Assembly: GCA_964611145.1 (NCBI GenBank)
Contig: CAZSYM010000032.1
Location: 1-27,803 of the forward strand
DNA length: 27,803 bases
Direction of reading: 5' to 3'
Origin: WFQV01 sp964611145
GTDB taxonomy: Bacteria > Bacteroidota > Ignavibacteria > Ignavibacteriales > Melioribacteraceae
Positions 14,871 through 23,019 of this stretch are shown here, in pieces (positions within the stretch are counted from its first letter, which is position 1; every line of letters starts with the position of its first letter). The notes beneath the pieces were generated by a model that was not told the DNA's origin, made no database searches, and worked only from the letters and a program-made list of their open reading frames with translations. The translations under genes were made by a program, and so were the position numbers.

Positions 14871-16255
14871 TACTGGACAAAGAAAATACTCAACAAAATA
14901 AAGTAAGTCAAAAGTCCTATGATGTCGTTTGTCGTGGCGACAAAGGGTCCCGTGGCAACTACGGGGTCAACCCCGATTTTCTTTAAGAATACCGGCACGG
15001 CGGCGCCGATTATCGTTGCGTTTATCATTATGATTAGAAGAGTGAAAGAAAGAATCATGGAAAAATGAAGCCCCGTATCGAAGAAAAAATAAGTCATTAT
15101 GAAAAGAATAATGGAGCTAACGGCGCCGTTTACCAAAGCGACTTTAAATTCCTTGCCGAGTTTTTTTAAGGCTTCGCTAAACCAAATTCCTTTTGTTCCC
15201 AAATACCGCACCATTACTATTGCCGCTTGCTGTCCGGAGCTTCCGCCCATTGCCATTACAATGGGAATGAAAAAGCTGGCAACGATTATTTGTTCGAGGG
15301 AAGCCTGAAAATGCGAGAGCACAAGGGCGCTAATCAATTCTCCGAAAAGGGAAACCATAAGCCATGGGAGGCGAATGCGGCTTACTTTGAAAGGGGAGTG
15401 GCTTACTTCCTCGTCGTCCGTTAATCCTGCAATTTTACTTATATCTTCCTCGGCTTCTTCCTGAATAACATCTACGATATCATCAATTGTGATTCTTCCC
15501 AACATCACCTTGTTTTTATCCACGACGGGCAGGGAGACCAAATCGTATTTGTCCATTATTTGCGCCACTTCTTCCTGGTCGATATCCGGTGTAACGTAAA
15601 TTAAATCTTCTTCCATTACATCGGTGATTTTAGTGCGCAAAGGATTAGTGAGCAATGCTTTAAGCGGGACGAAACCGAGGAGTTGTTTGTTTTTGTTCAG
15701 AACGTAAATGTGATAAATTTGCTCGAATTCATCGGCATGGCGTCGTACTTCCTTTATAGCTTCGCGCAGCGTTGCATCGTCGTAAACAAAGACGAAATCG
15801 CTGCTCATCAATCCGCCTGCGGTATCCTCCGGGTATTTCAGCAGTTCCTTGACTTCGGCGGAATCTTCCTCGTCTATATTTTCGAGCACGTGCTCCGCAA
15901 CCGATTCCGGTAGCTCGCTCACGATGTCCGTAGCGTCATCGGAGTCCAGTTCGTCAACGATATCGGTAATCTTATTTTTATCAATTTCAGCGAGTATTTC
16001 TTCGCGGAGGTCTTCGTCCAGTTCTGTAATAACTTCTACTGCGGTGTCACGGTCGAGAATCCCGAAAACGTATTTCGCGTCCTCTACTTTTAAGTGGTTG
16101 ATCAATTCCGCAATGTCGGCGGGGTGGAGATTGGCTAAAATGGTTAGAATACTGGGGGTGTCCTGAGCCTCGACAAGCTCGGAAATATTCTCGATTACTT
16201 CCTGGTCAACCTGAATTACGTCTCGCGGTTGTGTCTTCAATTCTTTTTCCGTCAT
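14870..16255 (-). CDS. mgtE: Magnesium transporter MgtE
   Basis: 461 residues. MgtE is a dimeric Mg2+ channel of the inner membrane that closes when cytosolic Mg2+ is high. Layout: an N-terminal superhelical domain (residues about 15-140, with repeats such as EEILAEIDKNKITDIVDELD and DDATDIVSELP), two CBS domains (about 145-265, YPEDTAGGLMSSDFV to RITIDDIVDVIQEEA), a plug helix, then five membrane helices from about residue 295. The last part has INATIIGAAVPVFLKKIGVDP and ATTNDIIGL, the ion-pathway motifs. The start at 16255 has AAGGA 9 bases upstream on the minus strand. It lies inside the 3' end of rsmA, a 50-base overlap. Confidence 0.97.
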   Translation of the reverse strand: MTEKELKTQPRDVIQVDQEVIENISELVEAQDTPSILTILANLHPADIAELINHLKVEDAKYVFGILDRDTAVEVITELDEDLREEILAEIDKNKITDIVDELDSDDATDIVSELPESVAEHVLENIDEEDSAEVKELLKYPEDTAGGLMSSDFVFVYDDATLREAIKEVRRHADEFEQIYHIYVLNKNKQLLGFVPLKALLTNPLRTKITDVMEEDLIYVTPDIDQEEVAQIMDKYDLVSLPVVDKNKVMLGRITIDDIVDVIQEEAEEDISKIAGLTDDEEVSHSPFKVSRIRLPWLMVSLFGELISALVLSHFQASLEQIIVASFFIPIVMAMGGSSGQQAAIVMVRYLGTKGIWFSEALKKLGKEFKVALVNGAVSSIILFIMTYFFFDTGLHFSMILSFTLLIIMINATIIGAAVPVFLKKIGVDPVVATGPFVATTNDIIGLLTYFILLSIFFVQ

Positions 16256-17021
16256 GTTTTAATTCCTTAATGCGTTCGGTTAAATAGACGTAATCTTTAA
16301 TCGAGAGCTCTTCCGCCCGCCTATTTAAATCGAAGTCAATATTTTTAAAATTGCAATTTTTAAATATACTATTCATTAAGGAATTTTTTAAGGTTTTCCT
16401 TCTGTGCGAAAACGCCGCTTTGACGACTTCAATGAATAGTTTCTCGTTCGTACACGGTTTGTGTTTTTGAAAGTATAAATGAATTACTGCCGAGTCCACT
16501 TTGGGTTTGGGCTTGAATACATTCGGGGAAACTTTGAAGCAATATTTAACTTCCGCGAAACATTGAAGAATAACGCTTAAAATTCCGTATTCCTTTGTGA
16601 ACGGCTTTGCTTTTATCCTTTGTGCCACTTCGTTTTGAATCAGAAAAACCGCATCCTCGATTATTTCTCTTTCTTCCAAAAGCTTGAAAATGATGGGCGA
16701 AGTTATGTTATAAGGAATGTTCCCGACTATTCGTAGCTTTTGCTGTTCTGCAAGCTCGGCAAGATTGAGTTTCAGAAAATCCGTATTAAGAATTTTTACG
16801 TTTTGGAATTTAAGATTTTTTGCAAGCGACTTGTCTATTTCCACGGCTATTATTTCCGCTCCACTTTCGGATAGCAGAGCGGTTAAGGCTCCGTATCCCG
16901 GACCGATTTCTATAATTTTATCTCCCGATTTAGGGGAAATTTCGTTGACAATTTTTTTGAGAATATTAGGGTCGATGAGGAAATTTTGTCCCAGACTTTT
17001 TTTCGCTTTTATGTTTTTCAT
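16206..17021 (-). CDS. rsmA: 16S rRNA (adenine1518/1519-N6)-dimethyltransferase
   Basis: 271 residues of the RsmA/KsgA family, which dimethylates two adenines in the last hairpin of 16S rRNA during small-subunit assembly. Motifs: KKSLGQNFLIDPNILKKIV at the start, SAM site IIEIGPGYGALT near residues 36-47, VEIDKSLA, and the catalytic NIPYNITSPI at residues 101-110. VFKPKPKVDSAVIHL and AAFSHRRKTLKNSL are late family motifs. ATG with GGGAAAA directly upstream, 17 bases after the ABC-F gene stop. The last 16 or so codons (HDGKRIEDTTARRNSG) run past the usual end of the fold and overlap the mgtE start region in another frame. Confidence 0.97.
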   Translation of the reverse strand: MKNIKAKKSLGQNFLIDPNILKKIVNEISPKSGDKIIEIGPGYGALTALLSESGAEIIAVEIDKSLAKNLKFQNVKILNTDFLKLNLAELAEQQKLRIVGNIPYNITSPIIFKLLEEREIIEDAVFLIQNEVAQRIKAKPFTKEYGILSVILQCFAEVKYCFKVSPNVFKPKPKVDSAVIHLYFQKHKPCTNEKLFIEVVKAAFSHRRKTLKNSLMNSIFKNCNFKNIDFDLNRRAEELSIKDYVYLTERIKELKHDGKRIEDTTARRNSG

Positions 17022-17038
17022 TTTCCCTTTTCCCCTCT

Positions 17039-18997
17039 TTAATTTTTTAATAACTCGAATCTTTTTTGAAATTCAAGTTCGAGCTTTTCGAGTTCTTCGT
17101 TTAATAAGCTCCATTCGTCATAAGCGCTTTCCAATTCTTCTTTTGTTTTTTTGTAAGCCTCGTTTTTTTCTTTCGCCAATTGGGGATTGGAAAAAACTTC
17201 GCTTTTACCGAGTTCGTGTTCGAGGTTGTTTTTATACTCCTCAAGTTTTTCAATCTTTTCTTCCAGCTCCGATATTTTATTTTTAAGTCCTTGTGTTGCC
17301 CTAAATTTTTCGGTGCGCAGTTCCGCTTCCGCTCTTTTCCTTTCTTTTCTACTCGAAACCTTTTCTCTCTCGTTTTGTTTCGGGGTCGCTTCCGCTTCAT
17401 AAAACTTTTTGGACAAATAATAATCGACGTCGCCGTAATAGGTTTTTATTTTTCCTATTCGTATATCCAGAACCTTTTCCGCCAGCCCGCGTAAAAAGTC
17501 GACGTCATGCGTAACTATTACGATTGCGCCCGGAAAGTTTATCAATGCTTTTTTTAGAACGGCTTTGGAATCGTAATCCAAATGATTTGTAGGTTCGTCC
17601 AAGACGAGAAGATTTGCCTCGCTCAAAAGTAATTTTGCCAGAGCCAATCTCGATTTTTCGCCGCCCGAGAGGACTTTTACTTTTTTATAGACGTCGTCGC
17701 CGGAAAAGAGAAAAGCGCCTAAAATGGAGCGCAAACGTCCTTCGGACAACGAGCTTCCCGCCGTGGTCATTGTTTCAAGCACGCTCTTTTCGAAATCAAG
17801 ATTGTCGGCGACTTCTTGGGAATAAAAAGCGATTTTTACATTGTGTCCGTATGTGATTTTTCCGGAGGTGGGTTCCAGACGACCGGCAATGAGCTTTGAA
17901 AGTGTGCTTTTCCCCGCTCCGTTGGGTCCCACAAATGCAAGTTTTTCGCCTCGTTCTATTTTCAAGCTGATGTTTTCGAAAACCTTGTTTTTATCGTATG
18001 CGAAAGAGATGTTGTTTAGTTCAACTACAACCGCTCCCGCCCGCGGAGGAGTCGGAAAACGGATTTCAATTGTTTTGTTTTCCTCTTCGTCTGCAACGTC
18101 CTCCAACTTTTCAAGCATTTTAATTCTGCTTTGCACCTGTTTGGCTTTTGTCGCTTTATAGCGGAAACGCTCGATGAATCTTTCCGTTTCCTTCCGCTTT
18201 TGTTCTATTTTCCTTCTCTCGGCTTCCAATGTTTTTTCCCTTTCGCTCTTGAACGAAAGATATTCATCAAGATTCCCTTTATAAAAATTTATTCTGCCGT
18301 TGAATATTTCGAGGGTTTTATTCGTTACTTTTAGGATAAAATCTTTGTCGTGGGAAACAATTAGTAAAGCGCCCCGATAGTTTTGTAAGAATCCTATTAG
18401 CCATTCCAACGAGTCTATATCGAGGTGATTTGTGGGTTCGTCCATCAGCAGTATGTCGTTTTCATCGACGAGGATTTTTGCCAACTCCGCTCGCATTTTC
18501 CAGCCACCGGAAAATTCATCGAGCCTTCTTTCAAAATCGGATTCCTTGAATCCCAAACCGATAAGGGACTTTTTGATTTCGGAATCCAGGGCATAATAAT
18601 TGTGAGTTTCTTTCAAGCTATTGAGTCGCGCCAATCTTTCCCGCAAATCGGCATTTTTTTCTAATTCAATTCCTTTTGCCAGGAGAGAATTAATAGCGTT
18701 TTCTTCCTTTGTTATTTGTTTTACCAGATAGAGAGAGTTTTTAACGTAATCGAAGAGCTTATGATTTTCGAAGTCGATTATTTCTTGCGGAAGATAGCCA
18801 ATTCGTATTCCTTTTTGCTTGCGGACTTGACCGGAAGCGGGAACTTCAATTCCGGCAAGGATTTTAAGGAAAGTGGATTTACCGCTACCGTTTACTCCGA
18901 CAAGACAAATTCTGTCGCCTTTGTTTATTTTTAAATTGACATTTTCGAAAAGGGGAATGCCTGTAAAATTTGCGGAAAGATTTTCAATATCAATCAT
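17039..18997 (-). CDS. ABC-F family ATPase (Uup/YdiF-like)
   Basis: 652 residues with two ATP-binding domains and no membrane part, so a ribosome-acting ABC-F protein rather than a transporter. First domain: Walker A GVNGSGKST at 34-42, signature FSGGWKMRAELAK, Walker B LLMDEPTNHLDIDSLEWL. The charged linker around residues 240-305 (EREKTLEAERRKIEQKRK, then RFRYKATKAKQVQSRIKML) is the P-site tRNA interaction motif type region. Second domain: GPNGAGKST, LSGGEKSRLALAKLLL, LLVLDEPTNHLDYDSK. Residues about 545-650 form a long charged coiled coil as in Uup. Family members relieve stalled ribosomes. The start overlaps the stop of the propeller gene (ATGA) and lacks its own ribosome site. Confidence 0.93.
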   Translation of the reverse strand: MIDIENLSANFTGIPLFENVNLKINKGDRICLVGVNGSGKSTFLKILAGIEVPASGQVRKQKGIRIGYLPQEIIDFENHKLFDYVKNSLYLVKQITKEENAINSLLAKGIELEKNADLRERLARLNSLKETHNYYALDSEIKKSLIGLGFKESDFERRLDEFSGGWKMRAELAKILVDENDILLMDEPTNHLDIDSLEWLIGFLQNYRGALLIVSHDKDFILKVTNKTLEIFNGRINFYKGNLDEYLSFKSEREKTLEAERRKIEQKRKETERFIERFRYKATKAKQVQSRIKMLEKLEDVADEEENKTIEIRFPTPPRAGAVVVELNNISFAYDKNKVFENISLKIERGEKLAFVGPNGAGKSTLSKLIAGRLEPTSGKITYGHNVKIAFYSQEVADNLDFEKSVLETMTTAGSSLSEGRLRSILGAFLFSGDDVYKKVKVLSGGEKSRLALAKLLLSEANLLVLDEPTNHLDYDSKAVLKKALINFPGAIVIVTHDVDFLRGLAEKVLDIRIGKIKTYYGDVDYYLSKKFYEAEATPKQNEREKVSSRKERKRAEAELRTEKFRATQGLKNKISELEEKIEKLEEYKNNLEHELGKSEVFSNPQLAKEKNEAYKKTKEELESAYDEWSLLNEELEKLELEFQKRFELLKN

Positions 18998-21207
18998 TTT
19001 CGTATTACTGCTACTTTTGCAACGGCGATATTATTTGCTTCTTCGTCGTAAAGAATAATCAAATAAATTCCCGAGCTAACGAGATTTCCGTTTTCGTCCT
19101 TACCGTCCCATGCAGCAATGGCGCCTCCGGGAGCGGAAAGATATTCGCGAATTTTTTCTCCTTCGGGTGTCATTATTTTTACAAATGTATTTTGAATCAA
19201 GCCTTTGATATAAACTTTATTTTCCTCGCCTTTCCCTATTACAAAAGGATTCGGGTAAACGGTGATATTTGAAAAGGAACGTTGCGGTTTTATTGCCATT
19301 GTGTTCAGGGAAGAAATCCCGAAATCCGTTGCAATATAGACTTTCCCGCTCTTGGGGTCGGTTGCAATGCTGGTGATGTTGTTGGAAGGCAACGGGCTGT
19401 TGTCTTTGTTGTATTGCGCTATTAGAAAAGTGCCATCGGGGGACATTAGAAACACACCTTGATTTGTCCCGACCCACTTGCGGTTAATGGGATCGACGGC
19501 AATACAAGTTATATTTTGTTGGCGGAGTGCAAACACGCTGGAAATCCTCGAACGAGGATTAGCCGGGTCGCTGATGATATTTACTCCGAGACTTGTGCCT
19601 ATCCAAAGTTCGCCTTGTTTGTCCAAAGCAATTGCGTTTATACTGTTGCTGTTTAAGCCGTCGTTTGTTTGTAAAATTCCCCATACGTCATCGGTTAGGT
19701 CGTCGAAGGTTTTATTCTCGTTAAAATAATATAACCCTGCAATTCCGTCGAATGCCACCGTGAACCATTTTGTATCGTATTGGTCTATCGCCAAATGATA
19801 AACTCCCGCCGGGGAAGGGGAAAGAGGGGAAGCAAAACGATAATGATGCCATTCGCCGTTTGCGGTTAGAACGCTTATCGGTTGGGAGTTGAGATTCGAT
19901 AAGTTTAACACCCACACGTTTCCTTTTGAATCCAAAGCGATGTCCGTTAAAGGAATGTAACGCGGATTCTGAGAGATACCCGTCAAAGTGGTGTTGTCCG
20001 CATTGTAAGTGTAAAAGGAATCGTTTTGAAAAACGGTAAAACCGTCTCCCCAATTTGCAAAGAAAATTCGTCCGTCCTCCGCTGCGAATACGCTATAATA
20101 AGCGTTCAAATGAATGGCATCCGTGTTGTTCTTATTATAATTGTACCAACGGGAACCGTCGAACATGTTTATGCCCGAGCCTTTGGGGTCTTTCCCGCTT
20201 ACCGTCCAGACTCGCCCGTGTTTGTCGGTGGTTAATTTGAAAACAAAATTTTGAACGGGACCGTTAGGATAAATTGTGTTTGTCGAATCTTTATGGATTA
20301 ACAAGCCTTTGTTGGAGGCAATGAAAAATTTCCCTTCGTTTGCTTTTATCTTTGTCAATTTCGAACCTGAGATGCGAAGAAAAACGGTGTTGTTTTGCCC
20401 GTCGAATTTATAAACCTTGCTACCGACAAGGCAGTAAAGAGCATCTTGATAAAGGCTCATGTCCGGTACGTGATAATCTGCAAAGAGGATTCTTGTCCAT
20501 GTCCCGTTGCGATAGCGGAATAGCCCCGTGTCTGTTGCGGCGACCAAATCGTTTTGAAATATCATGGCTTTAAAAACATTTCGCGCAAAGAAGCTTTCCG
20601 AAAAACCGTATGTTTCCCACGAATCGGGGGCTGTGAAATATTTTGCACCGGTTTTTAAAATAGCAACGCCTCGTTCCGTTGCTACAATCGGATTGGAATC
20701 TAAGACAAGCGCATTTACTTTTATTTCCGTGGGGAAGTCGCCGAATTTTGTAATGGTATCGAAAAAGTGAAAGTCTTTTGCACTTATGAGCGAAATCCCG
20801 AAATCGGTGGCAACAAAAATAGTGTCGCCTTTGACTTGAATATTGTTTATGGCTTTACTCTTTTTGTTCGACGTGGCTATATCCGTAATCGTTTGAATGT
20901 GATTGCCCGAAGTATCAAACGTTTCTATGTATCCTTCCTTTGTTCCCAACCAAATTTTGTTTTCCGAATCTACGGTAACGGCGGTTATTTCTTGACTCTT
21001 AAGTCCCTCGGATTTTGTTAATGTAATAAAAGAACTGTCGTTGAAATTGAAAAAGAAAGCGCCGCCGTCCGAGGCGCACCAAACTCCTTTTGCTGTTATT
21101 TTAATATCCTTTATATTTCTTTTGTCCGTGTAGTTTTGCCATGTTCCGAAATTTTGGGCAAGGAGGGAAGAAAAGGCAAAGGCAAAAACCAGAAATATTT
21201 TTTTCAT
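18994..21207 (-). CDS. Secreted two-component-regulator-type beta-propeller protein with type IX-like C-terminal domain
   Basis: 737 residues from the ATG at 21207. I chose this start because it opens with a signal peptide (MKKIFLVFAFAFSSLLAQ, then NFGTW) and has AGGA 5-6 bases upstream; an earlier in-frame ATG at 21264 would add 19 residues without a signal. The body is a run of propeller blades of the kind seen in the sensor part of hybrid two-component proteins, for example ELWIGTSLGVNII, RKWVGTNQGVFLM and KVYIATDFGISSL. There is no membrane helix, kinase or DNA-binding domain. From residue 645 a FlgD-like, Ig-type domain with ITVYPNPF, AAWDGKDENGNLVSSGIYLI and a short basic end resembles type IX secretion sorting domains. 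Likely exported to the surface or outside; ligand unknown. Confidence 0.85.
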   Translation of the reverse strand: MKKIFLVFAFAFSSLLAQNFGTWQNYTDKRNIKDIKITAKGVWCASDGGAFFFNFNDSSFITLTKSEGLKSQEITAVTVDSENKIWLGTKEGYIETFDTSGNHIQTITDIATSNKKSKAINNIQVKGDTIFVATDFGISLISAKDFHFFDTITKFGDFPTEIKVNALVLDSNPIVATERGVAILKTGAKYFTAPDSWETYGFSESFFARNVFKAMIFQNDLVAATDTGLFRYRNGTWTRILFADYHVPDMSLYQDALYCLVGSKVYKFDGQNNTVFLRISGSKLTKIKANEGKFFIASNKGLLIHKDSTNTIYPNGPVQNFVFKLTTDKHGRVWTVSGKDPKGSGINMFDGSRWYNYNKNNTDAIHLNAYYSVFAAEDGRIFFANWGDGFTVFQNDSFYTYNADNTTLTGISQNPRYIPLTDIALDSKGNVWVLNLSNLNSQPISVLTANGEWHHYRFASPLSPSPAGVYHLAIDQYDTKWFTVAFDGIAGLYYFNENKTFDDLTDDVWGILQTNDGLNSNSINAIALDKQGELWIGTSLGVNIISDPANPRSRISSVFALRQQNITCIAVDPINRKWVGTNQGVFLMSPDGTFLIAQYNKDNSPLPSNNITSIATDPKSGKVYIATDFGISSLNTMAIKPQRSFSNITVYPNPFVIGKGEENKVYIKGLIQNTFVKIMTPEGEKIREYLSAPGGAIAAWDGKDENGNLVSSGIYLIILYDEEANNIAVAKVAVIRK

Positions 21208-21260
21208 CTTATTCCTATAACTTGATTGGGAATTAAAAAATATCAAAAATTCTAATTTAA

Positions 21261-22118
21261 TCATTTTTTGAATTTGGACGGGGGAGAAAAATTTTCCGTG
21301 CCTTCGAGCCGTGTTTTTATTTCTTCGTAATACTGAGGCGGAAGAAGAAATTTCCCGAAATTATTTTCGTCCGTTCCTATACCACCGTGAAAATCCGAGC
21401 CGCCCGACTTGAGGAGAGAAAAACGATTGGCAACATTTTCGTAGAATTTTTTAAGTGCATTATTGTGGGAAGGATGAATTATTTCTATTCCGTCAATTCC
21501 GGCGTCAATCAATTCGTATAGAATTTTTTCTTTCATATTTGCCGGGTGAGCGATAAAAGAAAGTCCGCCGCTGTTTTTTATAATTCTAATAGCCTCCGTC
21601 GGGGAAAGATAACTTTTACTTTCATAAGCGGGCGCTTCGTCTTTCAAATATTTTTCGAAAGCCTCGTAAAAATTTTTTGCCAAGCCTTTTTTTACCATTG
21701 CTTTTGCGATGTGAGGACGTCCCACAACGGAATTGCCAGCTTCGTTCATAACTTCTTCTACGGATAAATCCAGTCCCAACTTGTTTAATTTTTGCACGAT
21801 TCTAATGGCTCTTTGCACTCTTTCATGTTTGAAAACGGCGAGGTGTTCTTTCAACGTTGCACTTTCGGCGTTGGGGAAATAGCCGAGAATGTGAATCTCA
21901 TTCTCGCCAATTTGTGTGCTTAGCTCCACGCCTGCAAGGATTTCAACATCAAATTTACGAGCGTATTCCCTTGCGCGGGGGATAGCGTCGATTGTATCGT
22001 GGTCTGTAATGGCAATGGTTTTAAAATTTTTAAGATATGCCAATCTAACTATTTCTTCGGGACTATGCGCTCCGTCGGAAAAATTTGTGTGAATGTGGAG
22101 GTCTATCTTTACTCCCAT
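21261..22118 (-). CDS. PHP-domain phosphoesterase (RNase AM/TrpH-like)
   Basis: 285 residues of the PHP superfamily, near E. coli RNase AM (YciV/TrpH) and 3',5'-nucleoside bisphosphate phosphatases. Metal ligands visible: His8 and His10 with Asp15 in DLHIHTNFSDG, Asp39-His40 in AITDHDTID, Glu65 in LAGVELS, His76 in IHILGYFP, a histidine in SFIAHPANM, and Asp-Phe-His in GGSDFHGGIGTDEN at the end. These enzymes trim RNA 5' ends or cleave pAp-like nucleotides, using Mn2+ or a similar metal. The ATG shares one base with the crp stop (TAATG) and has no upstream Shine-Dalgarno. Complementary segments surround the start (see the junction element). Confidence 0.9.
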   Translation of the reverse strand: MGVKIDLHIHTNFSDGAHSPEEIVRLAYLKNFKTIAITDHDTIDAIPRAREYARKFDVEILAGVELSTQIGENEIHILGYFPNAESATLKEHLAVFKHERVQRAIRIVQKLNKLGLDLSVEEVMNEAGNSVVGRPHIAKAMVKKGLAKNFYEAFEKYLKDEAPAYESKSYLSPTEAIRIIKNSGGLSFIAHPANMKEKILYELIDAGIDGIEIIHPSHNNALKKFYENVANRFSLLKSGGSDFHGGIGTDENNFGKFLLPPQYYEEIKTRLEGTENFSPPSKFKK

Positions 22119-22137
22119 TAAAGATAGGTATCTTTAA
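22103..22137 (-). promoter_or_regulatory. Three mutually complementary segments at the crp/PHP junction
   Basis: On the plus strand: CTATCTTT (22103-22110), AAAGATAG (22120-22127) and TATCTTT (22129-22135). The middle segment can pair with either outer one. With the 22129 segment it makes a 20-base palindrome (22118-22137) over the crp stop. With the 22103 segment it makes a hairpin whose 9-base loop holds the PHP start codon. The transcript is read on the minus strand. Confidence 0.5.
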
Positions 22138-22801
22138 ATTTGGCGTAGTCGAGAATTCGGAGTCGCGAACCGTCGATTTCTATCAATCCTTTTTTGGCGA
22201 ATGAATGTAACGTTCTGGAAATTGTCTCTCGTGAAGTCCCCGCCATATTTGCCAAGTCCTGTTGGAGAGGAAGTTTTTCGATTTCCACAACCCCGTGACG
22301 AATTTTCCCGATGTCGTCCGCTATTTGCATAAGTACTGTTGCCACTTTCCCTTCGGCATCTTTGAGAGTAAGCGCTTTGATTTTCAAATCCGCATTGCGT
22401 AGGCGTTGAGTTAATTCTTGCAAGAGTGCAATGGCGACTTCGGGATGTTTGTAGAGCAAATCGAGAAAGTCATCGCGGCGAATAATGAAAAGCTCCGAGT
22501 CCTCCAATGCAATGACATTTGCCGAGCGTGTCTGACCGTCCAGCAAAGCCATCTCCCCGAAGAAATCCGATTCCCCCAAAATTGTAAGTATCACTTCTTT
22601 TCCGTCGCTACTTGTACGGGAAACTTTTACTTTCCCGCTGATTATTACGAAGAGTGCGCCCCCCGTGTCTTCTTCCATCAAAATCGGGTTTTCTTTTTTG
22701 TAAATTTTTCTTGTGCCTACCCGCGCAATGGTTTCGATGGTTTCCATCGGCAAGTCTGCAAAAATGGGCACGTAAAGAAGAAAATCCGTGGTTGATGACA
22801 T
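22118..22801 (-). CDS. Crp/Fnr family transcriptional regulator
   Basis: 227 residues. An N-terminal cyclic-nucleotide-binding-type beta barrel (residues about 10-115) carries the cassette FFGEMALLDGQTRSANV, with Glu83, Arg92 and Ser93 at the places that contact cAMP in E. coli CRP. A long dimer helix follows (about 118-145) and a winged helix near residues 178-215, with LANMAGTSRETISRTLHSF as the recognition region. There is no cysteine in the protein, so it is not an iron-sulphur FNR. The effector could be a cyclic nucleotide, but this is inference. ATG with GGGAG 7 bases ahead. It is the first gene of the eight-gene minus-strand unit and diverges from the glucan phosphorylase gene. Confidence 0.93.
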   Translation of the reverse strand: MSSTTDFLLYVPIFADLPMETIETIARVGTRKIYKKENPILMEEDTGGALFVIISGKVKVSRTSSDGKEVILTILGESDFFGEMALLDGQTRSANVIALEDSELFIIRRDDFLDLLYKHPEVAIALLQELTQRLRNADLKIKALTLKDAEGKVATVLMQIADDIGKIRHGVVEIEKLPLQQDLANMAGTSRETISRTLHSFAKKGLIEIDGSRLRILDYAKFKDTYL

Positions 22802-23019
22802 CGCGTACTCCCAAATAGTTAAAAATTCGATTTTAAGATAAAAATTTTTTGAAATAAATGAAAAGGTTTTTTCACCTAATAAAATTGGGAACTATTGGAA
22901 ATTCGAAGAGAGGCATTGAAAGGTTTTTTGAAAGACTTTTTTTGCTCGGCTAAATTTTTTAACTTTACACTTTGGAGCGCAAGAAAAACGTTTTAATAAT
23001 TTTCAAGGGAGAGAGCGAC
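22802..23019. other. Divergent intergenic region between crp-like gene and glgP
   Basis: The longest gap in the window. It holds the glgP promoter and two copies of GAAAGGTTTTTT-like sequence (GGTTTTTT at 22865-22872 and 22922-22929). The tandem TTGAAAG repeats at 22916 and 22928 are 12 bases apart. For the minus-strand gene I could not find a convincing promoter in this AT-rich stretch. I see no RNA gene or small coding region here. Confidence 0.6.
22928..22956 (+). promoter_or_regulatory. Predicted sigma-70-type promoter for glgP
   Basis: TTGAAA at 22928-22933, a 17-base spacer, then TAAATT at 22951-22956. The transcript would start near 22963, giving a leader of about 57 bases that ends with AAGGGAGAG before the ATG at 23020. 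The -35 box is the second of two 12-base near-repeats beginning TTGAAAG. Confidence 0.5.

Noticed and set aside
15849..16166. Serine-rich open frame opposite mgtE
   Set aside because: The Ser runs come from antisense reading of the acidic Asp/Glu-rich MgtE N-terminal domain.
21208..21264. Earlier ATG for the propeller protein, overlapping the PHP stop
   Set aside because: It would put 19 residues before a clear signal peptide. The ATG at 21207 has its own AGGA and directly opens the signal sequence.
22118..22801. FNR-type oxygen sensor for the Crp-family protein
   Set aside because: The protein has no cysteine, so it cannot hold an FNR iron-sulphur cluster.
22985..22994. AAAACGTTTT palindrome in the glgP leader
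   Set aside because: Too short and too AT-rich to stand out; no second copy at a meaningful distance.
22972..23019. Upstream TTG start for glgP, adding 16 residues
   Set aside because: No ribosome site precedes the TTG and the added residues are not part of the family; the ATG at 23020 has AAGGGAGAG at good spacing.
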